A stretch of 64,000 nucleotides of DNA, taken from Anolis sagrei (taxonomy: Eukaryota; Chordata; Lepidosauria; Squamata; Anolidae). Below, one piece after another: positions 56,665-64,000 of the stretch; positions within the stretch are counted from its first letter, which is position 1, and each line of letters starts with the position of its first letter. The stretch is taken from positions 177,242,040 through 177,306,039 of the forward strand of contig NC_090025.1 of the NCBI RefSeq assembly GCF_037176765.1. Reading direction: 5' to 3'. Made by a program: the position numbers and the translations under genes. The notes below the pieces were generated by a model, which was given only the letters and a program-made list of their open reading frames with translations, was not told the origin of the DNA and made no database searches.

Positions 56665-56895
56665 GTGAGATGTTTTCTAATAAAAGCGAAACTGCAATTG
56701 AATTGGCTGTTCCTAATTTTAAGGACTTTTCACTCATTTAAAAAGACTTTGAAGCAATAACATGTTTTCTTATTTGTGTGTCCTAACTTTCATAACTCTA
56801 TTCAAACATTTACCTAAAGACACAGGTCATGGGAATTTGAATACTCGTGTAAGTTCTCAAGCATATGGAAGACTTTTGCACTCAACATATTAAGG

Positions 56896-57021
56896 CAGTG
56901 GTTCTCAACCTGTGGGTCCTCAACCTTCAACTTCCAAAAATCCTAACAGCTGGTAAACTAGCTAGGATTTCTGGGAGTTGTAGGCCAAAACGCCTGGGGA
57001 CCCACAGGTTGACAACCACTG
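56896..57021. mobile_element. hAT MITE between CUB3 remnants
   Basis: TIRs cagtggttctcaacctg / caggttgacaaccactg, with flanks tattaagg and tactaagg (7 of 8). Confidence 0.82.
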
Positions 57022-57236
57022 TACTAAGGCCTGGAGAAGTCTTGGTACCACATTTGGAGGAATGTGATTATAAAGCTTATTTGAGCAGTGATTCTGTTAT
57101 TCAGCCAGTGTGACTATAGAGCCACCTTCAGGCCTTTGTAGTCTAACTTACTTCCAGATACTTGGGTATATTGTGGGGCTAGACTATCATGCCACCAAAG
57201 TGTTTGCTCCTGCTTTGAGACCTACAATGTATTTAG

Positions 57237-57340
57237 GAAAAATCTGGGTCGACCTCCCATGGAGCTGAGATCTATTATGGAAACACCTTGGATCTCATCA
57301 TCAGGAGTGAGTTTAATTATCTCTAGACTCTAGAATTTAG
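57237..57340 (+). pseudogene. OVCH1: Degraded OVCH1 exon: end of CUB3
   Basis: Acceptor tttag precedes GGAAAAATC-like coding sequence. Split across different frames one can read GKI, GRPPMELRS and GNTLDLIIRSEFNY, which together resemble the third part of a CUB domain (GKICG.P...S.GN.L...F.S). No single frame is open through it, which suggests at least two small indels. Both the position between CUB3 middle and CUB4 and the upstream phase fit. Right boundary uncertain. Confidence 0.45.
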
Positions 57341-58324
57341 GGTCTTATTATGTCTTGTTTTTTTCCACCTATCAGAGGAGATTTGTATCATCTGTTTCCT
57401 TGACTAAGGGGTGGACAAGTATAAAACTGTATATATTATATACTGTAACTCCCATAAGCCTCACCATTAGATAGAATGGTAAAGGTTGGTAGAAGTTGTA
57501 GATACAAAGCATGCTGAGGGCTGCAGGAATCCACCCCTTGGTTTGCCTTGGAGTGCTTTCATTAGTAACAAGCTATTCTGTCAGGCATTTGACCTTTCCA
57601 CCCTTTGGAATTTTAGTATAGAACTAATTGGACTACCTTTCCTTCTATATAATTATGTTTTATGATGTAATTGATATTTATGGCCTTTCATGTGCATCTT
57701 ATTTTATTGTTATGCACCACCATTGAAAGTCAAGAGTACAAATACATAAATTCTGTCAGCCAAAACCTGTACAGTGCTTGTCAGAATCATGCTGAAGTAA
57801 TTGCTTTTGTACCTCTCCTTTTATTTTTATAGTTAAAGCGTGGTCTGTCCTCTAAAATGAAAACTACATGGCGTGGCAATCATAGAATCAAGGTGCAGTG
57901 ATGAGTTGCTGCAGCTGTTCTGTGGACTATGACTTTGGACCAAACTGGCGGGGAACTTGCGGCATATCAGATGCTGATGTACTACACCTCCTATCAACCT
58001 AAATCCTCATGACAGCTTGTCAGGGATAATGGGAGCTGTAGTCTAGCAACATCTCGCAGGTCATAAGTGCCTTACTCCTGCTCTCTGTGATAAAAAGGCA
58101 GACATGAATCCAGAAAACGGAACATCACTACCACAAGTGTTTGATATTGGCCTCAGCTTGGTGTGATTTCAACCATCTTGAACTTCTGGAATAGCTGTAG
58201 AATGCAAGACTGTGTTTCCTAACACTTCATTGACAATGAACATTTTTAGGTTATGCTTAGCAGAATAACTAGTTCCTATTGAATTCAGATTAATTTCAAA
58301 ATCCAATTGAACTTGGTTGGATTT

Positions 58325-58420
58325 ATGTCAGGGTGCTTTGAATGCTATTTTCCTGCTTCTTGGCAGGAGGTTGGACTGGATGGCCCACAAGGTCTCTTCC
58401 AACTCTATGATTCTATGTCT
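58325..58420 (+). mobile_element. CR1 LINE 3' end
   Basis: tcagggtgctttgaatgcta then aggttggactggatggccca, ending gattctatg. Same terminus as 17925-18062. Confidence 0.8.
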
Positions 58421-58739
58421 GGTTGGTGTGCACCACATAAGAGCAAGCTTCCCTGAGACAAATATAGCTAAATTCAATATTAGACATGGCTACACAATTG
58501 TGTGTGTGTGCATGTATTCTTTTATTTGATGCAATTAGTGTAGATTTTCTACCCCAGATATCAAAATATCCCACAATCACTTCTCCCCTGCTTGGCAACA
58601 AAATACAATCATGTTAAGTGAATACATTCTGCCTTTTTATGCTACCAGTGATCATTTGTTGGTTCGATGTTCGTTTTATATACTGTTTAATGTTGTTATT
58701 TTGTTTCATTATATTGCTTTTTTGTTATCATTTTGGTGA

Positions 58740-58860
58740 TATGCATTTTAATGTGTCACGTTTCAACTGTTCTGTTGGGCGTGGCCCCATGTAAGCCACC
58801 CTGAGTCCCTTTGGGGAGATGGAGGCGGGGTATAAAAATAACATTGTTGCTGTTGCTGTG
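58740..58860 (+). mobile_element. L2-type 3' tail
   Basis: agccaccctgagtccctttg then gatggaggcggggtataaaa. It ends about 45 bases before the CUB4 exon. Confidence 0.7.
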
Positions 58861-58902
58861 GTTTGTGATGGTATGTTTTCCATTTCCTCTCTCTTCTTCA
58901 AG

Positions 58903-59286
58903 GATGTCCAGTTTTGGATCTGATCCCATTAGGGGTGGCTGACATTGTTTCTCCAAACTACCCAAATACTTATCCAGATTTAGTCAGCTGCACTTGGACT
59001 GTCTACTCTGCTTCAGGAAACAAGCTGAAAGGTGTGGTCAGAGATCTTGAAATGGAAGACTCCAGAAACTGTATTTGGGACTCTCTGAGTGTTTATGATG
59101 GGCCAGATCAACATTCGGAATTGCTTGGTATGTTGACCTATAGGATAGATTTTTCCTCAATGTGCATATTGCTAATCTATTTTTAATCCCTTGCTTGTCT
59201 ATTTTGATTATAAACAATAAAAACAGGAAGCAAGTTTTTTCAGGCTAATTTCTCATTCAAGACTGTTGGTATAGTTCGCTTTACAA
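58903..59286 (+). pseudogene. OVCH1: OVCH1 CUB4, apparently unspliced and disrupted
   Basis: Acceptor ttcaag. An open segment reads CPVLDLIPLGVADIVSPNYP and onward to LEMEDSRNCIWDSLSVYDGP, a whole first and middle CUB part in one exon, with a possible donor gtatgt at 59128. Reading on in the same frame gives MLTYRIDFSSMCILLIYF, three stop codons, then TGSKFFQANFSFKTVG and finally TEIAPR-stop. That ending resembles a CUB end at the expected distance. It is either a true intronless CUB that has decayed or a splice donor with the rest outside the window. Confidence 0.55.
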
Positions 59287-59841
59287 CAGAAATTGCTCCC
59301 AGATAGATAGACAGATAGGTATCTTCTTATGTGACCTATTCTTAAGTTTTCTTGGCAAGGTTTATTGAGAGGGGACTTGTCTGTACATTTTCTCTAACTG
59401 TGATTTGCCCAAGATTGTTCATTGAATATCCACAGCAGGGCAGGGATTCAAACTATGGTTTCCCAGAGTCCTAGTCCAATCCTGAAACTGCTGAACCACA
59501 TTGACTCCAATAAGGTGACTTGTATTAGGGGTTTCTTGGGAGGGGGGGGGGAATCCAAGGAGGCTTTAATTGCCTTCCTTGAAGGCTGCCTAAGGTTACC
59601 CAGTGGAGATTTGATTTCTGCTTTACTTAGTTTCGGATTGTTATACCACACTGGCTCTCAACAATACATTCATATTGGAGGAAAAAAATACTCATGGCTT
59701 CCCATGAGTGAAAGAGTGTGGCCTAAGCTCAAAGAAGCCTTGGGATGTGACTGTACCTGCTAATCAAAATATCTTGCCACTTCAGGAGTCCTGACTACTA
59801 TATTATGCCACGGGTTACAATTCTCTCTGTGTTTGTATCTA

Positions 59842-60185
59842 CAGTAGAGTCTCGCTTATCCAACCTTCAATCATCCAGCCTCCTGTATAATCCAACGCAG
59901 TCTGCCTCCCCCCCGGATCCACAGCTATTTCAATAAATTGCGATGTTTTCGTGCTAAATTCATAAATACAGTAATTACTACATAACGTTACTGTGTATTG
60001 AACTGCTTCTTCTGTCAATTTGTTGTAAAACATGATTTTTGGTGCTTAATTTGTAAAATCATAACGTAATTTGACATTTAACAGGCTTTAAATAGGCTTT
60101 TCTTTAATCCCTCCTTATTATCCAACATTTCTGCTTATCCAATGTTCTGCTGACTCATTTATGTTGGATAAGCGAGACTCTACTG
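59842..60185. mobile_element. pogo/Tigger-like MITE (344 bp)
   Basis: TIRs CAGTAGAGTCTCGCTTATCC / GGATAAGCGAGACTCTACTG are perfect over 20 bases and flanked by TA (59840-59841, 60186-60187). Best-preserved copy of the family in the window. Confidence 0.9.
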
Positions 60186-60489
60186 TACTTTGCCCAAACA
60201 ACAAAAGGGTACACACTGCTGTACTTAGTAGAGGTAACATACAACAGGAAACCATAAACATGCTCAGGAGCTATGGTCTTGTGAAGTTAAGACCTGAGGA
60301 GGGCTGTTGATAACAGGGTATCTTGGAAATAACTCATTCATAGGGTTGTTATAGAAAACCAACTTGATAGTGCGTGAAGCATCAACTACAAGTTTACAAT
60401 AGTTCAAACTTGATCCATCCAATTGTCTTTCTGGCAGCTCATGGCATCTATAAACCCCGAAGCTACAGTGTCTAGATTTTAACTACTGG

Positions 60490-63400
60490 AAAATTGAATT
60501 CACTTCACTTGGGCGATCCCTCGTTGGACGAGTAAGATGGTCTTCCATTATGGATTTCCCTGTGGGTCCGTATGTGGCTGTGGAGCCCTATTCTTGCTCT
60601 GCATCTTCTTCCGCAGTGAGGGCATTGGTTTCCAGGTGGAAGGCGTTCCCGGTCGGGGTTGGCTTGACGCGCCTTCCTCCTGGCACGTTTCTCTCTTTCA
60701 CCCTCCACTCGTGCCTCCTCGAATTTTGCAGCACTGCTGGTCACAGCTGTCCTCCAGCTGGAGCGCTCAAGGGCCAGGGCTTCCCAGTTCTCAGTGTCTA
60801 TGCCAGAGTTTTTAAGGTTGGCTTTCAGCCCATCTTTAAATCTCTTTTCCTGTCCACCAACGTTCCGTTTTCCGTTCTTAAGTTCGGAGTAGAGCAACTG
60901 CTTTGGGAGACGGTGGTCAGGCATCCGGACAACGTGGCCGGCCCAGCGGAGTTGATGTTGGAGGACCATTGCTTCGATGCTGGTGGTCTTTGCTTCTTCC
61001 AGCACACTGACGTTTGTCCGCTTGTCTTCCCAGGAGATTTGCAGGATTTTCCGGAGGCAGCGCTGATGGAATCGTTCCAGGAGTTGCATATGACGTCTGT
61101 AGACTGTCCACGTCTCACAGGCATATAGCAGGGTTGGGAGGACAATGGCTTTATAGACAAGCACCTTGGTCTCCCTACGGATGTCCCGGTCCTCAAACAC
61201 TCTCTGCTTCATTCTGGAAAATGCTGCACTTGCAGAGCTCAGGCGGTGTTGTATTTCGGCGTCAATGTTGACTTTGGTGGAGAGGTGGCTGCCAAGGTAG
61301 CGGAAATGGTCCACATTTTCTAATGTTACGCCATTAAGCTGTATTACTGGCATTGGAGAGGGATTGGCTGGCGACTGCTGGAACAGCACCTTGGTTTTCT
61401 CAATGTTCAGTGACAGGCCGAGCTTCTCGTATGCTTCTGCGAAGGTGTTGAGAGTGGCTTGTAGATCTTCTTCTGAATGCGCACAGACGACATTGTCATC
61501 AGCATACTGGAGTTCTATAACAGATGTTGTTGTAACCTTGGTTTTGGCTTTCAGTCTGCTGAGGTTGAATAGCTTGCCATCTGTCCGATAGATGATTTCC
61601 ACTCCGGTGGGAAGCTTCCCATCAACAAGGTGAAGTATCATAGTGATGAAGATGGAGAATAGAGTTGGGGCGATAACATATCCCTGTTTGACACCGGATT
61701 CCACCTTAAATGGGTCACTTTGGGAGCCACTGCTGTCCAAAACTGTTGCCATCATGTCATCATGGAGGAGCCGCAGGATGTTCACAAATTTGTTAGGGCA
61801 CCCGATTTTGTGGAGGATGGTCCAGAGAGCGCTGCGATTCACTGTGTCAAATGCCTTTGCAAGGTCGATGAATGCCATGTACAGGGGTTGGTTTTGTTCC
61901 CTGCATTTTTCTTGGAGTTGTCGTGCAGTGAAGATCATGTCCACGGTTCCTCTGGAGGGGCGGAAGCCGTTCTGGGATTCTGGGAGGGTGTCTTCTGAGA
62001 GGGGCAGGAGGCGGTTTGCAAGGATTCTTGCGAGGATTTTCCCAGCGGAGGTTAGAAGGGAGATACCTCGATAGTTTCCGCAGTCTGTTCTTTCCCCTTT
62101 TTTGAAGAGGGTGATGATGGTGGCGTCCTTGAAATCTGCTGGGATTTTCTCGGTCACCCACACTTTTTCTATGAGCTGGTGGAGTTGGTGTGTTAGCTCA
62201 GATCCTCCCTCTTTAAAGATTTCAGCAGGGATCCCATCTGGTCCACTGGCTTTGTTATTCTTCTGTTGGCTGATGGCATTGCTGACTTCTTCCAAACTAG
62301 GCAGTGCTGCAAGCTCGTCCCTGGTTTGTTGTTGTGGGATTTGTGAGAGGACCTCTTCGGCCACATTGGAGCTGCGGTTCAGGAGGCTTTGGTAGTGTTC
62401 TTTCCAACGTAGTGCAATTGAGTTTTGGTCCTTCAGGAGTTTGGTTCCATCTGATGAGCGTAGAGGCTGTATGCCATGGTTTCTTGGTCCATAGATTACC
62501 TTTGTGGCTTTGAAGAATCCCTGAGCATTATGGGTATCTGCCAGGTGTTGGATTTCTTCGGCCTTCTTTGTCCACCAGATGTTCTTGAGTTCTCTTGTCC
62601 TTCTTTGGACCTCAGCTTTTGCACTAGCATAGATCTTTTTCTTAGCAGCACAGTTGATGTCTCTCTGCCATGCTTGGAAGGCTTTCCTTTTCTTGTCAAT
62701 TAGCTGTTGGATCTCGATGTCATTTTCATCAAACCAGTCTTGATGTTTCTTGGCTTGGTATCCAATAGTTTCTTCGCAGGCTTGGATGATGGAGGTCTTC
62801 AGTTTGTTCCAATGTTCCTCAACATTTTCGGGGTGTTCTATGGGTAGATGGTCCTTGAGTGCTGTTTGGAGATGGGCTCGTCTGGAGGGCTCCTGAAGGG
62901 CTTGGGTGTTCATTTTGCGCCTTGTCTTCCTTCCTTGGAGTCTGCGCTTGGGGGCGATCTTGATAGCCATCGAGGATCGAATTAGCCTGTGGTCAGTCCA
63001 GCAGTCGTCAGCACCTATCATGGCTCTTGTGAGGAGCACGTCACGGCGGTCTCTGGCGCGTGTGATTACATAGTCTAAGAGGTGCCAATGCTTTGACCGG
63101 GGGTGCTTCCATGATGTCTTGAACTTGTTTTTCTGGCGGAAGAGCGTGTTGGTGATGACCAGGTTGTGCTCCGCACATTTGGTGAGAAGCAGGATGCCAT
63201 TTGAGTTGCTGTTTCCAACCCCGTCTTTTCCTATGGTCCCTGGCCACAAGTCGAAGTCTCGCCCGACTCTTGCATTGAAGTCCCCCAGGAGGATGATTTT
63301 GTCCTCCTTAGGTATCCCCGATAGGACGGTGTCCAGCTGACAGTAGAATTTCTCCTTGATGTCTTCGTCAGCATCTAGTGTTGGTGCATAGGCACTTATG

Positions 63401-64000
63401 ATGGTTGCCCGTTGGTTTTTGGCAAGATCGATTCGGAGGGTTGAGAGTCGTTCGTTGATGCCAGTGGGTGCTTCGGACAGATGTTTCACCAGATCATTTC
63501 TGATGGCGAAGCCAACTCCGTGCATTCTTTGGTCTTTTTCGGGCAGTCCCTTCCAGAAGAAGGTGTAGCCTCCTTTTTCTTCCTTCAGCTGTCCCTCTCC
63601 TGCTCTCCGGGTCTCCTGAAGGGCTGCTATGTCGATGTTGAAGCGTCCCAGCTCCCTTGCAATGATGGCAGTTCTGCGTTCGGGGCGTTCACTGCCACTG
63701 TTGTCCATCAGAGTCCGTACGTTCCACGTACCGAAGTTCATTTTTCTTTTTTGGCCGCAGGGTGGTGACCCCACTGGACGCGGCAGTCCAGTCAGGGATG
63801 AGTGAGGCAGACTATGTTTGGGGCACCTTTTCTAGCCCCCTCCCCATGTGGGGTGAGCAGAGTGGGTCCTCAATAGGGCTGCTCAGTCGCGGATACAGCT
63901 GCCGAACTACTCAACTGCCTCGGACCTTGAGGTAGAACGACTGAGTCCGTACCCACCGCCCATGTGCCAGTCTGTGACTAGGGGCTTCCAGATTTCACAG
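60490..64000 (-). mobile_element. APE-type (RTE-like) LINE, antisense, continuing past the right edge
   Basis: A single long ORF with endonuclease, reverse transcriptase and C-terminal zinc finger, a very short 3' UTR at the left (about 60490-60504) and at least 230 bases of 5' leader at 63775-64000. No break seen in the coding part, which suggests a recent copy. Confidence 0.85.
60505..63741 (-). CDS. LINE ORF2-like protein: APE endonuclease, reverse transcriptase, zinc finger (1078 aa)
   Basis: This retrotransposon protein would nick target DNA and copy the element RNA. The N-terminal APE domain reads MNFGTWNVRTL, AALQETR, LLGDFNARVG and WTDHRLI. The RT domain reads KASGPDGIPAEIFKEGG, TLFKKGERTDCGNYRGISLL, FIDLAKAFDTVNR, GVKQGYVIAPTLF and YADDNVV; YADD is near residue 746. 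The C-terminus carries a C2H2 finger (CPHCGRRC...HSHIRTH). The frame is open upstream to a GTG at 63774, but the first ATG is at 63741, which I prefer. Its RT and the lack of a restriction-like endonuclease suggest an RTE-like clade. It differs from the BovB copies here, and the C-terminal finger is not a BovB feature as I know it. The clade name is uncertain. Confidence 0.85.
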   Translation of the reverse strand: MNFGTWNVRTLMDNSGSERPERRTAIIARELGRFNIDIAALQETRRAGEGQLKEEKGGYTFFWKGLPEKDQRMHGVGFAIRNDLVKHLSEAPTGINERLSTLRIDLAKNQRATIISAYAPTLDADEDIKEKFYCQLDTVLSGIPKEDKIILLGDFNARVGRDFDLWPGTIGKDGVGNSNSNGILLLTKCAEHNLVITNTLFRQKNKFKTSWKHPRSKHWHLLDYVITRARDRRDVLLTRAMIGADDCWTDHRLIRSSMAIKIAPKRRLQGRKTRRKMNTQALQEPSRRAHLQTALKDHLPIEHPENVEEHWNKLKTSIIQACEETIGYQAKKHQDWFDENDIEIQQLIDKKRKAFQAWQRDINCAAKKKIYASAKAEVQRRTRELKNIWWTKKAEEIQHLADTHNAQGFFKATKVIYGPRNHGIQPLRSSDGTKLLKDQNSIALRWKEHYQSLLNRSSNVAEEVLSQIPQQQTRDELAALPSLEEVSNAISQQKNNKASGPDGIPAEIFKEGGSELTHQLHQLIEKVWVTEKIPADFKDATIITLFKKGERTDCGNYRGISLLTSAGKILARILANRLLPLSEDTLPESQNGFRPSRGTVDMIFTARQLQEKCREQNQPLYMAFIDLAKAFDTVNRSALWTILHKIGCPNKFVNILRLLHDDMMATVLDSSGSQSDPFKVESGVKQGYVIAPTLFSIFITMILHLVDGKLPTGVEIIYRTDGKLFNLSRLKAKTKVTTTSVIELQYADDNVVCAHSEEDLQATLNTFAEAYEKLGLSLNIEKTKVLFQQSPANPSPMPVIQLNGVTLENVDHFRYLGSHLSTKVNIDAEIQHRLSSASAAFSRMKQRVFEDRDIRRETKVLVYKAIVLPTLLYACETWTVYRRHMQLLERFHQRCLRKILQISWEDKRTNVSVLEEAKTTSIEAMVLQHQLRWAGHVVRMPDHRLPKQLLYSELKNGKRNVGGQEKRFKDGLKANLKNSGIDTENWEALALERSSWRTAVTSSAAKFEEARVEGEREKRARRKARQANPDRERLPPGNQCPHCGRRCRARIGLHSHIRTHREIHNGRPSYSSNEGSPK

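Noticed and set aside
57170-57310. Open frame after ccag near 57161 with CG and many cysteines as a possible CUB exon
   Set aside because: The reading lacks CUB spacing; the better match to CUB starts at the acceptor ending at 57236.
60550-63768. Several + strand open frames up to 192 codons
   Set aside because: They are shadows of the antisense LINE ORF.
1-64000. LTR retroelement, provirus, Polinton or CRISPR array
   Set aside because: No long terminal repeats, gag/pol/env-type or capsid sequence, and no regular short spaced repeats were seen.

Overview
The window is nuclear DNA from a vertebrate, most likely a squamate reptile. Two host genes lie on the + strand as many short exons with GT..AG introns, and almost everything between them is transposon-derived. 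The repeat mix (L2-type, CR1, BovB and other RTE-like LINEs, Penelope-like elements, tRNA-derived SINEs with L2-like tails, hAT and pogo-like MITEs, SPIN-like hAT elements, many ATT microsatellites) is what is known from anole-type lizards. The species is an inference from repeats, not a proof.

Region 1 (1-17.7 kb) holds the 3' end of TMTC1. The last six coding exons (10226-16404) encode the C-terminal TPR repeats, followed by a 3' UTR with a polyadenylation signal at 17700-17705. Bases 1-10225 contain no TMTC1 exon I could recognise and are read as intron.

Region 2 (17.7-25.95 kb) is the intergenic stretch; I see repeats but no convincing gene.

Region 3 (25953-about 59.3 kb) is OVCH1 (ovochymase-1), a secreted multidomain serine protease. 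Twenty exons with fully compatible splice phases give a signal peptide, trypsin domain 1 with an intact His/Asp/Ser triad, two CUB domains and trypsin domain 2. Domain 2 has lost its catalytic serine (GDAGGP) and has His instead of Arg/Lys before the IIGG activation site. The next exon, which starts a third CUB domain, has an in-frame TAA at 55326-55328, so the predicted product is 868 aa. Downstream CUB3 and CUB4 coding sequence is still recognisable but carries further disruptions. TMTC1 followed by OVCH1 on the same strand matches the human 12p11 order, from general knowledge.

Region 4 (59.8-64 kb) has a pogo-like MITE and then an antisense APE-type LINE with one unbroken ORF of about 1,080 codons, running off the right edge. 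A second LINE (L2 group, antisense, 31.2-33.3 kb) sits in an OVCH1 intron with an open 619-codon reverse-transcriptase ORF.

The most useful leads are: the OVCH1 pseudoprotease domain and the decay of its 3' half; an OVCH1 splice acceptor that appears to lie in or against an antisense Penelope-like element; a three-deep nested insertion at 3.5-4.06 kb with exact target duplications at two levels; and two SPIN-like hAT copies with exact 8-bp target duplications. No LTR retroelement, provirus, CRISPR array, rRNA gene or functional tRNA gene was seen.
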